The notes under the pieces are model-generated. The model did not search any database. It saw only the letters and a list, made by a program, of their open reading frames with translations, and was not told the DNA's origin. A program made the position numbers and the translations under genes. Of a stretch of 50,085 bases of DNA, positions 25,703-34,292 are shown piece by piece; within the stretch, counting starts at the first letter, position 1; the number at the start of each line of letters is the position of its first letter. The DNA is from Chthoniobacteraceae bacterium (GTDB lineage: Bacteria; Verrucomicrobiota; Verrucomicrobiia; Chthoniobacterales; Chthoniobacteraceae): the NCBI GenBank assembly GCA_947479475.1, contig CANJZW010000029.1, positions 1 through 50,085 of the forward strand, read 5' to 3'.

Positions 25703-27253
25703 ATGACTAAAACTTCCTCTTCTAAATCGTCCCAACCCGCCGCTTCGGGCGTCTGTTACCTCGCTGGAGCGGGCCCCGGTGATCTGGGGCTTGTGACGTT
25801 GCGCGTCAAAGAACTCCTGGAACAGGCGGACGTGGTCGTCTTCGACTATCTTTGCAATCCGGAGATGCTCAAATGGGCCAAAGAAGGCGTTGAAGTGATC
25901 TACGCCGGGAAAAAAGCCGGCAACCACACGATGCGTCAGGAAGAGATCAATGCGCTTTTGGTGGAAAAGACCAAGGCCGGAAACCGCGTCCTCCGCCTCA
26001 AAGGAGGGGATCCTTTTCTTTTCGGTCGCGGCGGTGAAGAAGCGGAGGCACTCGCCGAGGCCGGCCTGTTGTTTGAAATCGTGCCCGGCGTGACCTCGGC
26101 GATCGCCGCACCCGCCTATGCGGGAATCCCCGTAACGCACCGGGATTTCACCTCCTCTCTGACTATTTTCACGGGTCACGAAGACCCGCTGAAGGCCGAT
26201 ACGGCCCTGGATTACGCCAGGCTCGCAGCGCTGCCGGGCACCAAGGTGATGCTCATGGGCGTCGAACGCATGGGGCCGATCACCGCTGAGCTTCAAAAAC
26301 ACGGCATGGATGCGGACACCCCGGTGGCCCTGGTGCGCTGGGGTACAACCGGCCGCCAGCAGACGCTCTCGGCCACCCTCAGTACGATTGCACAGCGCAT
26401 TCAGGAAACCGGCTTTACAGCACCCGCCGTGGCGGTTTTCGGGGAGGTCGCCACCCTTCGCGACAAGCTGGGGTGGTTTGAAAAACGCCCCCTCAGGGGC
26501 AAGCGCATCGTGGTCACTCGCACGCGCCAGCAGGCGGGCGTGCTTAGCGCGGGCCTGCGTGAGATCGGAGGGGATGTTTATGAACTCCCCACCATCCGCA
26601 TCGAGCCGCCCGAGGACCTGCGGAGCTTTGCAGAACTCGTCCAGGACGTGCACACCTACGACTGGCTCGTGTTCACGAGCCCAAATGGCGTGAATGCCTT
26701 CTTTGACATGTTTTTCAAGCTCTACACCGACGCCCGTGAGATCGGTGGCGTGCGGATTGCGGCCATCGGACCGGCCACCGCCCAGCGCGTGCGTGAATTC
26801 CATCTCGCCGTGGATCTGCAGCCCTCGGAGTTCATCGCGGAGGCCATCATCAAGGAGTTCAAGGCCAAGGTGGGGACGGTTGAAAATCAGAGGATCCTGC
26901 TCGCACGGGCGGAGCAGGCCCGCGACGTTTTACCCCTCGAATTGGGCAAGCTGGGCGCCATCGTCGACCAGGCCGTTGCCTACCGCACCGTCCCGGAAAC
27001 CGAGGACGTCAGTGGAGGCATCGCCCGCTTCAAGGCAGAGGGCGCCGATCTGATCACTTTCACAAGCAGTTCCACGGTCGAAAACTTCATGGCCCTCAAG
27101 CTGCCGCTGCCTCCCGGCCTCAAAACCGCCTCGATCGGGCCTATCACCTCAAAAACGATGCGGGATCTCGGGCTGGCAGTGGACATCGAGGCCAAACAGT
27201 ACGACATTCCCGGGTTGGTTGCCGCGATCCGTTCATTCTACGGGGTGTCGTAA
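25703..27253 (+). CDS. cobA-hemD: Uroporphyrinogen-III C-methyltransferase / uroporphyrinogen-III synthase fusion
   Basis: 516 residues from the ATG at 25703. Upstream codons in this frame are low complexity. Residues about 15-260 are a SUMT-type methyltransferase: YLAGAGPGDLGLVTLRV, VLRLKGGDPFLFGRGGEEAE, PGVTSAIAAPAYAGIPVTHR. Residues about 268-516 are a HemD-type synthase: VVTRTRQQAGVLSAGLRE, DWLVFTSPNGVNAFF, FTSSSTVENF. The fusion closes hydroxymethylbilane to uroporphyrinogen III and methylates it at C2 and C7, giving precorrin-2 for siroheme, haem d1 or cobalamin. Such fusions are known in several bacterial groups. No other tetrapyrrole gene is in the window. Confidence 0.93.
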   Translation: MTKTSSSKSSQPAASGVCYLAGAGPGDLGLVTLRVKELLEQADVVVFDYLCNPEMLKWAKEGVEVIYAGKKAGNHTMRQEEINALLVEKTKAGNRVLRLKGGDPFLFGRGGEEAEALAEAGLLFEIVPGVTSAIAAPAYAGIPVTHRDFTSSLTIFTGHEDPLKADTALDYARLAALPGTKVMLMGVERMGPITAELQKHGMDADTPVALVRWGTTGRQQTLSATLSTIAQRIQETGFTAPAVAVFGEVATLRDKLGWFEKRPLRGKRIVVTRTRQQAGVLSAGLREIGGDVYELPTIRIEPPEDLRSFAELVQDVHTYDWLVFTSPNGVNAFFDMFFKLYTDAREIGGVRIAAIGPATAQRVREFHLAVDLQPSEFIAEAIIKEFKAKVGTVENQRILLARAEQARDVLPLELGKLGAIVDQAVAYRTVPETEDVSGGIARFKAEGADLITFTSSSTVENFMALKLPLPPGLKTASIGPITSKTMRDLGLAVDIEAKQYDIPGLVAAIRSFYGVS

Positions 27254-27256
27254 AAA

Positions 27257-27299
27257 GGGGCGCTTCGGGACGCCTGTTTTTCTCAGGCGCCTGCGCCCC
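27257..27299 (+). terminator. Branched hairpin after cobA-hemD
   Basis: GGGGCGC at 27257-27263 pairs with GCGCCCC at 27293-27299, and inside it GCCTG at 27272-27276 pairs with CAGGC at 27284-27288 around a T-rich loop. It starts three bases after the cobA-hemD stop. No T-run follows, so it may act as an mRNA end-stabiliser or a factor-dependent terminator. Confidence 0.4.
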
Positions 27300-27370
27300 C
27301 GTCGCCTCTCCTTCCCTCCGCTGCCGCCGCTGTTGCCTTTGCTACCCATCGCTAACCACTGCCTCCTGTT

Positions 27371-28438
27371 GTGAAAGCAAACGATCCGAGATCGGCGGTG
27401 CAAATGACTTTTGATATGCCCCCCGCAGGACAACCTCCCAGAACCATCCACACCTGCCCCCTGAGCTTGGAGCAGGTCCAAAAACTGAGGGATATTCTTG
27501 TCTCCCGGGGCTTTGAGTTCCAGCCCCGGCCCTACATGCACTTTTTCGCGCAGCGGGACAAACTCTCCGTGTCGGCTTACGAAAAGGGCCCGAAAATCGT
27601 CCTCCAGGGCAAGGGAGTTGATGATTTTATTGAATTTACGCTCGAGCCCGAACTGCTCGGCGCCCCCGCCCTCGCCGGCGCGGCCATGGGGGTCGCTAGT
27701 GCAGGAGGAAATGCCGGCACTGCCGGTTCTTCGGACCGATTGGACCAATCCGACCCGTTTTCGCCGCATTTCGGCGTCGATGAAAGCGGCAAGGGAGACC
27801 TTTTTGGCCCGCTCGTCATCGCCGGGGCCTACGTCGATCCTGTCATCGCCAGGGCGTGGCAGGCCGCAGGCATTCAGGACAGTAAAAAAATAGGGACGGA
27901 CGCCAAAATTAGGCAACTCTCCCGCGTGATCCTGCAGACCCCCGGGGTCGTGCAAAGCGTTTTGCTCATCGGGCCTGAGCGCTATAATGAACTCTATAAG
28001 AAGTTTGGGAATCTCAACAAACTCCTGGCCTGGGGGCATGCCCGGGTGATTGAAAATCTGCTCGAAATCAAACCCGATTGTCCGCGCGCTCTGAGCGACC
28101 AGTTTGCCAATCCAAGCCTCATTGAGCGCGCCCTGATGGAGAAAGGGCGCGGGATCCAGTTGGACCAGCGCACCAAGGCGGAGAGCGACCCCGCCGTCGC
28201 CGCCGCCTCCATTCTCGCCCGGGCAAAGTTTATCGACTGGCTTGCCAGGGAAAGTGAAACCTTGGGGATGGTTTTACCCAAAGGATGCTCTGCCCAAGTG
28301 AAGGAATTAGGCATTAAACTAGTTCAAAGGGACGGGCCGCAAGTGCTCACCAAGGTGGCAAAAACGCACTTTAAAACGGCGTCTGAAATTTTATCTGCAA
28401 CTTCTTGCACACAATTCTTGATCGCAAAAGGCGAATAA
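27371..28438 (+). CDS. rnhC: Ribonuclease HIII
   Basis: 355 residues from a GTG at 27371. An ATG at 27404 gives 344. Residues about 20-100 look like the N-terminal TBP-like substrate-binding domain of RNase HIII (RGFEFQPRPYMHFFAQRD, PKIVLQGKGVDDFIEFTLEP). The catalytic part has GVDESGKGDLFGPLV with the acidic pair, QDSKKI, and TKAESDPAVAAASILARAKF. The enzyme cuts RNA in RNA/DNA hybrids. A Gly/Ala-rich linker at about 105-125 separates the two domains. The gene lies 19 bases upstream of the HU gene and may be co-transcribed with it. Confidence 0.92.
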   Translation: MKANDPRSAVQMTFDMPPAGQPPRTIHTCPLSLEQVQKLRDILVSRGFEFQPRPYMHFFAQRDKLSVSAYEKGPKIVLQGKGVDDFIEFTLEPELLGAPALAGAAMGVASAGGNAGTAGSSDRLDQSDPFSPHFGVDESGKGDLFGPLVIAGAYVDPVIARAWQAAGIQDSKKIGTDAKIRQLSRVILQTPGVVQSVLLIGPERYNELYKKFGNLNKLLAWGHARVIENLLEIKPDCPRALSDQFANPSLIERALMEKGRGIQLDQRTKAESDPAVAAASILARAKFIDWLARESETLGMVLPKGCSAQVKELGIKLVQRDGPQVLTKVAKTHFKTASEILSATSCTQFLIAKGE

Positions 28439-28457
28439 GGTTAAGTCCGATCATCTT

Positions 28458-28844
28458 ATGGGGACATTAACTAAACGAGACTTGGTTGTTCAAATCAGCA
28501 ACGAAACGCATCTGCCTCAGGCTCAAGTGCATCAGGTTGTTCAGCTTACGCTGGACTCTATCACCGATGCACTAGCCCGTTCGGAGAACGTTGAGCTGCG
28601 CAATTTCGGCGTGCTTGAAGTGCGGTTGACAAAGCCACGCGTCGGCCGCAATCCAAACAAGCCCGAGAGCTCCTTCACCATTCCGGCTCGCGCCACGGTG
28701 AAATTCAAGCCAGGCAAGATCATGCGCGAACGCGTACTGAAGCTTTCCGCCGCAATGAAGAAGAATGCGGGCAGCAAGGAAAAAGTTGTGGCCAAGGAAG
28801 TTGCTAAAGAAGCTCCCAAGGCGAAGGCGGCCAAGAAAAAGTAA
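28458..28844 (+). CDS. HU-family DNA-binding protein with a Lys/Ala-rich tail
   Basis: 128 residues. Residues about 1-95 are a normal HU/IHF fold: TKRDLVVQISNETHLPQAQV, ENVELRNFGVLEVR, PRVGRNPNKP, and TVKFKPGKIMRERV. The tail from about residue 97 (KKNAGSKEKVVAKEVAKE, then APKAKAAKKK) is a histone H1-like basic extension, seen in some bacterial nucleoid proteins. It should bind and bend DNA. The tail probably adds non-specific DNA or RNA contact. A 10-base direct repeat (AAATTAAACC twice) follows the stop codon, then the terminator. Confidence 0.92.
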   Translation: MGTLTKRDLVVQISNETHLPQAQVHQVVQLTLDSITDALARSENVELRNFGVLEVRLTKPRVGRNPNKPESSFTIPARATVKFKPGKIMRERVLKLSAAMKKNAGSKEKVVAKEVAKEAPKAKAAKKK

Positions 28845-28909
28845 ATTAAACCAAATTAAACCAAACCCTGAGGTGGGATAACCCTTCAGGGCTTTAAAAT
28901 CACGCTTAA

Positions 28910-28938
28910 GGCGGGACTCTCAGAAGTCCCGCCTTTTT
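28910..28938 (+). terminator. Strong intrinsic terminator of the rnhC-HU unit
   Basis: GGCGGGACT at 28910-28918 pairs perfectly with AGTCCCGCC at 28925-28933 around a six-base loop, and five T residues follow at 28934-28938. A weaker CCCTGA/TCAGGG hairpin at 28866-28891 precedes it. It separates HU from the glycosyltransferase cluster. Confidence 0.88.
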
Positions 28939-29005
28939 GCTACCCTCCCAAGGCGGGGGCGGTCAGGGAACGTTTTTCAAACCTTCCGCCCTTGAGGGAC
29001 GAAGA

Positions 29006-30289
29006 ATGGGTATGGGCAGAGAGGGTGCACGAGGGCAGGGCGGGGGAGGGCAGCGGTTGGGGGAGATGGGTTCCCAGAGCGCTGGATCCGGGGTGTCTGC
29101 AGCGCTTGAAAAACCGGGTTATGAAAAGGATGCACACAAAGACGGGGCGCCCCTGCCGCGTAATCCTTTGAAGGTGCTCCTGATCGGACACCAGTTCCAA
29201 GTCCCCTCGGAGGGTCAGGCCAAGGCTGCTGCGCTCTCTGCGTTTTCTGATCTGGCCGTCCATGTGCTCTGTCCTGAGCGCTACAGGGAGGCGGAGGTGC
29301 GCTGGAGAGCTGCTTTGGAGCCGAAGTCGCCCCGGTACCAGTTCCGGACGACTCCAGTTCAGAATGCTTGGTGTGGGCCGGCCAAGTGGTATTTGCAATG
29401 GTATCCGGAGCTCAAACAGAGGCTGCTGGCCCTCAAACCTGATATTGTCGACCTCTGGGAGGAGCCGTGGAATTTGTTGTCCGCTCAAGTGTCACGGCTG
29501 TGCTCCCGTTTTTTGCCTGACTGCCGGTTGATATCGGAAACTGAGCAGAATATTTCCAAGCGGCTGCCTCCTCCCTTCGAGTGGTTTCGGATGCAAACTC
29601 TTGGGCGTGCCTCTTATGTAGTGGCCCGCAACCGGGAGGCGCTGGCCGTCACCCGGGGCAAGGGGTACGCAGGGCCGGCCCGGGTGGTGGGGAATGGCGT
29701 GGACACACGGCTGTTCCGCCCCCTGGACAGGGCACTTTGCAGGCAAGGCGCCGGTTTGCACGGGTTTGTCGTTGGTTATGCGGGCCGGTTGGTGGAGGAA
29801 AAGGGGCTCCTGTCTCTCCTTCGCGCCTTTCGGAAGCTCAAGGGGCCGCGGGTTCTCTATTTGTGCGGGGAGGGGCCGCTTCTGGAGCCCATGCGGCGGG
29901 AACCGTTTGTGAAATGGGCGGGGGCTGTCCCCCGCGAAAAGCTGCCCTGGTTTTACAATGCTTTGGACGTGCTGGTGCTGCCCTCCTTGACGACGGCTTC
30001 CTGGAAAGAACAATTCGGAAGGGTTCTTGTGGAGGCGCAGGCCTGCGGCATCCCGGTGCTGGGATCCAATTCAGGAGCGATCCCGGAGGTCATTGGGGAC
30101 GCGGGGATTGTTTTTCCCGAAAATGATGACGTGGCAATGCTGGCCGCCCTCGACCGGCTCCGTTTGGAGACGGGGCTTCGCGACCTTTTTTCGCAGGCAG
30201 GCAGGCTTCAGGCGACCCGTTTGTATTCCTGGGAGGCCATTGCCGGACAGATGCGTGAAATCTATCTCCAGCTTCCCACGGTCGTGTAG
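29006..30289 (+). CDS. Glycosyltransferase family 4
   Basis: 427 residues from the ATG at 29006, which is preceded by a purine-rich AGGGACGAAGA. The frame is open from 28937, but that part overlaps the terminator region. Residues 1-50 are Gly-rich and poorly conserved. The GT4 core starts at about 54 (LKVLLIGHQFQVPSEGQAKA). The GT-B donor-binding half has VGYAGRLVEEKGLLSLL and, at the end, EQFGRVLVEAQACGIPVLGSNSGAIPEVIG with the EX7E acidic pair. It probably transfers a nucleotide sugar onto a surface polysaccharide. The sugar is unknown. It is the first of three GT4 genes in a row. Confidence 0.85.
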   Translation: MGMGREGARGQGGGGQRLGEMGSQSAGSGVSAALEKPGYEKDAHKDGAPLPRNPLKVLLIGHQFQVPSEGQAKAAALSAFSDLAVHVLCPERYREAEVRWRAALEPKSPRYQFRTTPVQNAWCGPAKWYLQWYPELKQRLLALKPDIVDLWEEPWNLLSAQVSRLCSRFLPDCRLISETEQNISKRLPPPFEWFRMQTLGRASYVVARNREALAVTRGKGYAGPARVVGNGVDTRLFRPLDRALCRQGAGLHGFVVGYAGRLVEEKGLLSLLRAFRKLKGPRVLYLCGEGPLLEPMRREPFVKWAGAVPREKLPWFYNALDVLVLPSLTTASWKEQFGRVLVEAQACGIPVLGSNSGAIPEVIGDAGIVFPENDDVAMLAALDRLRLETGLRDLFSQAGRLQATRLYSWEAIAGQMREIYLQLPTVV

Positions 30290-30392
30290 TCGGCGGTTTT
30301 GAAAAAGGGCTCGCCCCCCTCTTAACCAAAGGGCTGGGGCCGGTGCGGAGCTTTGATTTTGGAGGCAGCCTCCCTACCCAGAGACACGTAAA

Positions 30393-30608
30393 ATGTCGGA
30401 TCAAGCGTCACTGGGTTCAAAGAGACCAAACCGGGATTTACCCCATGAATTACTTTCAACGGTGCGTCGCACGGCCCCCCGTGGCATACCCGATTTTTTC
30501 ATGGGGGGCATCGAATCGATCGTTTTTACCCGTTACCGCCTACTCGGGCGGCAGGGCGGTTTTGCGATTGATCTCAAAACGGGCTTGGGCGGTTTTCTTT
30601 GGCAATAG
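30393..30608 (+). CDS. Possible small protein of unknown function
   Basis: 71 residues ending 13 bases before the next glycosyltransferase start. The chain reads RTAPRGIPDFFMGGIESIVF in the middle and ends GGFAIDLKTGLGGFLWQ. It has no low-complexity bias, its codon use looks like the neighbours, and no other gene competes for the stretch. No family is recognised and no clear Shine-Dalgarno is seen. It may be the remnant of a larger gene. The rest of the 332-base gap (30290-30621) shows nothing clear. Confidence 0.4.
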   Translation: MSDQASLGSKRPNRDLPHELLSTVRRTAPRGIPDFFMGGIESIVFTRYRLLGRQGGFAIDLKTGLGGFLWQ

Positions 30609-30621
30609 GAAGGTGGGACTC

Positions 30622-31932
30622 ATGAAGCGGCAGAAAGTGGTGTGTTTTTTTAACCATGCAGCAGAGACGGGCGGGGCGGAGTTTGCCCTGGCGCGGTTGG
30701 TGGCGGCGCTGGATCGAGAACATTGGCATCCCGTGGTGGTATTCGGAGAGGAGGGACCGGCGGTGGATCTGCTTCGAAGCCAGTCTGTGGAGACGTACGT
30801 CATCCCCTTGGAGTCCGGGCTTGGCAAAGTTCGCCGTGAAAATTTGGGTTCTCTGGCTTGGATGTTTGGGGGGCGCGCATCGGCGGCTGCACGGTATGTG
30901 CTCAGGCTTTCCCGTTTTTTAAGGGAGCGTGCGGTGGAGTTGGTGCATACGAACTCCATGAAGGCACACGCGCTTGGCGGGCTGGCTGCAAAAATGGTGG
31001 GTGTTCCACTGGTTTGGCATTTGCGTGACTCGTTGCACCCGAGCTGCCTGCCCCCTGCTGCCCTTGCCGTGATGCGTTTCCTGGCAAGGCATCTTCCCGA
31101 CGAGCTTGTGACCGTCTCCCGCAGTGTGGCAAAAGACGCCTTGGGTGCTTCGCAGGCGCACCGCGCCCATGTGGTCTACGACGGTCTCAGCGCCGCTTGT
31201 TTTCCGCCCATGGCATCTTCCCCGCCCGGCGTTCAGGGGCGGAAGTGGACGGTTGGCATTGCCGGACGCTTGTGCGCGTGGAAAGGCCAGCATCTTTTTC
31301 TGGAGGCAGCGGCCAGCCTGATCGAGCGTGGCATGCAAATCCGCTTCGAGCTTTTGGGCGGGCCCCTGTTTGGCCAGGAAGCGTACGCGGAACGGCTCAA
31401 ACAGTTTGCCGTCTCCAGCGGGTTGTCTGATCATATTCATTTTCATGGCTTTGTGTCCGACGTTCCCGCCCGGATCCGGTCGTGGGATCTTCTTGTCCAT
31501 GCAAGTACCACGCCCGACCCGTGTCCGAATGTGGTTTTGGAGGCGATGGCTGCGGGCGTGCCCGTGTTGGCAGCGAATGGGGGAGGCGTGCCCGAGTTGC
31601 TGGACGGCGGCGCCTGCGGGATGCTTTTCCCAATGGACGATTCGCGGGCCTTGAGCCGGTGTATTGAGACGGCGCTACTGGACAAGGGGGGCAGGGAACG
31701 CTTCGCCCGTGCCGCCCGAGAGCGCGCGGAACGGTGTTTCCGATCTGAGAGGGTGGGTCAGGAGGTGGCCTCCGTCTGGGCGCCTCTGATGAGCGAAGGC
31801 CCCTATGCGCGGCGAGCCTGGCCTTGGATCGAAAACGATCTGCCCGCAGTCAACGTTTCCAAGAAGTCGCGTTCTGGAGGTGCCATGGCGCCGGAGCGCC
31901 ATCCCGTTCAAACCCTCCCCCACATCGTGTGA
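30622..31932 (+). CDS. Glycosyltransferase family 4
   Basis: 436 residues from the ATG at 30622, preceded by a good AGGAAGGTGG Shine-Dalgarno at a short distance. The frame is open from 30343. Residues 1-30 read KVVCFFNHAAETGGAEFALA, the usual GT4 acceptor-side loop with the GGAE motif. The C-terminal half has GIAGRLCAWKGQHLFLEAA, FHGFVSDVPARI and CPNVVLEAMAAGVPVLAANG, with the E of the EX7E motif. It is probably a cytoplasmic sugar transferase for exopolysaccharide or O-antigen. The last 40 residues are basic and look unstructured. Confidence 0.87.
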   Translation: MKRQKVVCFFNHAAETGGAEFALARLVAALDREHWHPVVVFGEEGPAVDLLRSQSVETYVIPLESGLGKVRRENLGSLAWMFGGRASAAARYVLRLSRFLRERAVELVHTNSMKAHALGGLAAKMVGVPLVWHLRDSLHPSCLPPAALAVMRFLARHLPDELVTVSRSVAKDALGASQAHRAHVVYDGLSAACFPPMASSPPGVQGRKWTVGIAGRLCAWKGQHLFLEAAASLIERGMQIRFELLGGPLFGQEAYAERLKQFAVSSGLSDHIHFHGFVSDVPARIRSWDLLVHASTTPDPCPNVVLEAMAAGVPVLAANGGGVPELLDGGACGMLFPMDDSRALSRCIETALLDKGGRERFARAARERAERCFRSERVGQEVASVWAPLMSEGPYARRAWPWIENDLPAVNVSKKSRSGGAMAPERHPVQTLPHIV

Positions 31933-31955
31933 ATGCGACGATTCACCCAAACACC

Positions 31956-33128
31956 ATGGAGCAGCTTCGTGCGGCGGCAATGCGCCCCAAACGCGTGGCT
32001 TTGGTTCACGACTGGCTTCCGGAAGTAGGAGGAGCGGAACGGGTTCTGGGCGAGATTTTAAACGTATTTCCTGAGGCCGACCTGTTCAGCCTGCTAGACT
32101 TCATTCCCACAGGGGAGAGGGCTTTTTTGCAAGGAAAGGTCGTTCGAACCAGTTTTTTACAGAAGCTGCCCGGGGTGCGCCGTTTCTACAGGGCCTACCT
32201 CCCCCTGATGCCACTGGCCGTGGAGTCTTTTGATTTATCAGGGTACGACCTCATTCTTTCCAGTTCGTACGCGGTTGCCAAAGGCCTGCTGAGCGGCCCC
32301 GACCAGCTCCATCTCTGTTACTGCCACTCTCCCATGCGGTATGCATGGGACTTGCAAGAGCAGTACCTGCGTCAGACCGGCCGTAGTCAGGGCTTGCAGG
32401 GTTTTCTGGTGCGCGCCTTGCTCCATTACATCAGGCTTTGGGACTGCCGCACTCCCAACGGGGTGGACGCTTTTGCTTCCAACTCTGTGTTTATTTCCCG
32501 CCGTATCTGGAAGGTCTACCGCCGCGATTCTCGGGTGATCTTCCCTCCCGTGGGCGTGGCTGCCCCGTCCACAGAAGCCCCTCCCGCAAAGGATCGCCGC
32601 GTTTACTTGAGTCTGGGCAGGCTGGTTCCCTACAAACGGGTGGACCTCTTGATAGAAGCGTTTCGAGCCATGCCACAGAGAACGCTTCACGTCATTGGAG
32701 ACGGCCCCGAACGCAAACGTCTCGCGGAGAATCTTCCTCCCAATGTGAAGCTTCTAGGCAGGCTTTCGGAGCGGGCGGTCGCGGAGGCGCTCCACTCGGC
32801 GCGAGCCGTGGTTTTCGCGGCGAAAGAGGACTTTGGAATCGTCCCCGTTGAGGCGCAGGCAGCCGGAACACCCGTGATCGCCTACGGAAAAGGGGGAGCT
32901 TGCGAGACGGTGATCCCCGGGGTCACTGGCGTGCTTTTTCAGGAACAGAACGCCGAGGCGATCCGGGACGCGGTGGAGGAGGCCGACCAGATCGCCTTTG
33001 ATCCCGCCGAACTCAGGCGCAATGCGCAGCGCTTTTCCCCGCAAATTTTCAGGGCGGAGCTTAAGTCGTGGGTGGAGGAAGAATGGGGCAACTTTGTCAG
33101 AAGCCGGCTGACAGCCTCCTTCCAATGA
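31956..33128 (+). CDS. Glycosyltransferase family 4, WbaZ-like
   Basis: 390 residues from the ATG at 31956. An internal ATG at 31980 (MRPKRVAL) is also possible. The gene follows the previous stop by 23 bases. VALVHDWLPEVGGAERVL and LCYCHSPMRYAWDLQEQYL are typical of the WbaZ/mannosyltransferase subgroup of GT4. SLGRLVPYKRVDLLIEAFR, DFGIVPVEAQAAGTPVIAYG and GACETVIPGVTG form the donor site. Mannose or a similar sugar is likely but not proven. It ends the glycosyltransferase run. Confidence 0.87.
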   Translation: MEQLRAAAMRPKRVALVHDWLPEVGGAERVLGEILNVFPEADLFSLLDFIPTGERAFLQGKVVRTSFLQKLPGVRRFYRAYLPLMPLAVESFDLSGYDLILSSSYAVAKGLLSGPDQLHLCYCHSPMRYAWDLQEQYLRQTGRSQGLQGFLVRALLHYIRLWDCRTPNGVDAFASNSVFISRRIWKVYRRDSRVIFPPVGVAAPSTEAPPAKDRRVYLSLGRLVPYKRVDLLIEAFRAMPQRTLHVIGDGPERKRLAENLPPNVKLLGRLSERAVAEALHSARAVVFAAKEDFGIVPVEAQAAGTPVIAYGKGGACETVIPGVTGVLFQEQNAEAIRDAVEEADQIAFDPAELRRNAQRFSPQIFRAELKSWVEEEWGNFVRSRLTASFQ

Positions 33129-33197
33129 GGGATCACTGGAAAGGGGTTGCCGCTTTTGGGCGCGCAGTACGAGCGTAACGTGCGCACTCAGTGCACT

Positions 33198-33236
33198 GCG
33201 CGCAATGAACGGCGCGCAATGAACGGCGCGCAATGA
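33198..33236. repeat. Short tandem repeat of 14 bases
   Basis: GCGCGCAATGAACG occurs at 33198-33211 and 33212-33225 and again, without its last three bases, at 33226-33236. It lies between the last glycosyltransferase and the convergent oxidoreductase. Copy number may vary between strains. Confidence 0.8.
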
Positions 33237-33251
33237 GGCGCGGGGGGCGTG

Positions 33252-34235
33252 CTAATTTCCACTGGAGAGAGGGGCCGTCACCATGACGACCTTGCCGCAG
33301 GCTCCCGGCAGCGATTGAAGCACAGCCGCCTCTTGGGCCCGCTCCAATTCAAAGACGGCGCGAACCACCGGCTTGATGCTGCCATCGGTCAAGCCCGAGA
33401 GCATGTCGCTATGGACGCGGGCGACCACTCCGGAAGAGGCGTGAAGAATCATGGCCCCACGGATGTCTGCCTCCTTCATCATGAGATCTCTGGGTTGGAT
33501 CTGCACCGGGCCGCGGCAGCCCACCACAACGACGCACCCGCCCTGGGCCACCATAGGGAGGTCGCGGCCTAGATTGACGTTTGCCAGCATTTCCAAAATG
33601 ACATCCACCCCCAGGTTCTTGGTGCTTTCCAGGATCGCCTGATGATACCCGGGCTGATGGTGGTCAAAGACCATGTCCGCTCCCTGGCTTTTCAACAAAA
33701 GCAGGCCCGCTTCGCTTCCTCCTGTAGCGATCACTTTCAGTCCCGCCCGCTTGGCGAGCTGCAACGCGGCCAACCCGACGCCCCCCGTCGCGCCGTGGAT
33801 GAGGACGGTTTGGCCGCGTCTGGGAGAGGCGCGGTGAAACAGGGCGTAGTTTGCCGTGGCATAGGGGATGCCCAAACAGGCGCCCTCTTCGAAAGGCATT
33901 TGGGGTGGCAGCGGATGAATTTGGGTGGGCAGGCACAGGCAGAGTTCTGCAAAAGTGCCTGTGATGCTTCCGGAAAGGTAGACCCTCTGGCCACGCCGAT
34001 ATCCTCGGACCTGGGCTCCCACCGCCTCCACCAGTCCGGCGCCGTCCATGCCCGGGGTGTAGGGGAGGGAAGGGAGGCGGAAATAGTTGCCGGAGCGGAT
34101 ATATCCGTCGACCGGGTTGACTCCGGCCGCGTGGACGCGCACCAGCACCTGATCTGGCGCCGGTTTAAGGTCTGGCAAATGTTGGAACTTTAAGACCTCA
34201 GGCCCCCCAAATTTCTCTACAATAATGGCTCTCAT
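33252..34235 (-). CDS. qor: NADPH:quinone oxidoreductase (zeta-crystallin type MDR)
   Basis: 327 residues from the ATG at 34235. The frame is open to 34286. MRAIIVEKFGGPEVL, LVRVHAAGVNPVDGYIRSG and PYTPGMDGAGLVEAVG are the N-terminal QOR pattern. The nucleotide-binding site is VLIHGATGGVGLAALQLAK. The zinc ligands of alcohol dehydrogenases are absent, so it is the zinc-free quinone reductase branch. It probably reduces quinones or enones with NADPH in the cytoplasm. Its start is 57 bases from the divergent DUF6572-like gene, so the two may share a regulatory region. Confidence 0.9.
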   Translation of the reverse strand: MRAIIVEKFGGPEVLKFQHLPDLKPAPDQVLVRVHAAGVNPVDGYIRSGNYFRLPSLPYTPGMDGAGLVEAVGAQVRGYRRGQRVYLSGSITGTFAELCLCLPTQIHPLPPQMPFEEGACLGIPYATANYALFHRASPRRGQTVLIHGATGGVGLAALQLAKRAGLKVIATGGSEAGLLLLKSQGADMVFDHHQPGYHQAILESTKNLGVDVILEMLANVNLGRDLPMVAQGGCVVVVGCRGPVQIQPRDLMMKEADIRGAMILHASSGVVARVHSDMLSGLTDGSIKPVVRAVFELERAQEAAVLQSLPGACGKVVMVTAPLSSGN

Positions 34236-34292
34236 TTGGTTCAAAAACTGTGCGAACCTCTGGTCCGCGATCGTACAACCTACCACTTCCTA

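Noticed and set aside
25514..26803. 429-residue minus-strand open frame opposite cobA-hemD
   Set aside because: A shadow of a well-supported gene in GC-rich DNA. No domain is seen.
27233..28039. 268-residue minus-strand frame opposite rnhC
   Set aside because: Overlaps the catalytic part of rnhC. It has no recognisable domain.
34236..34292. Extended start of the DUF6572-like protein
   Set aside because: The extra residues overlap the divergent oxidoreductase leader and are not conserved-looking. ATG at 34293 is preferred.
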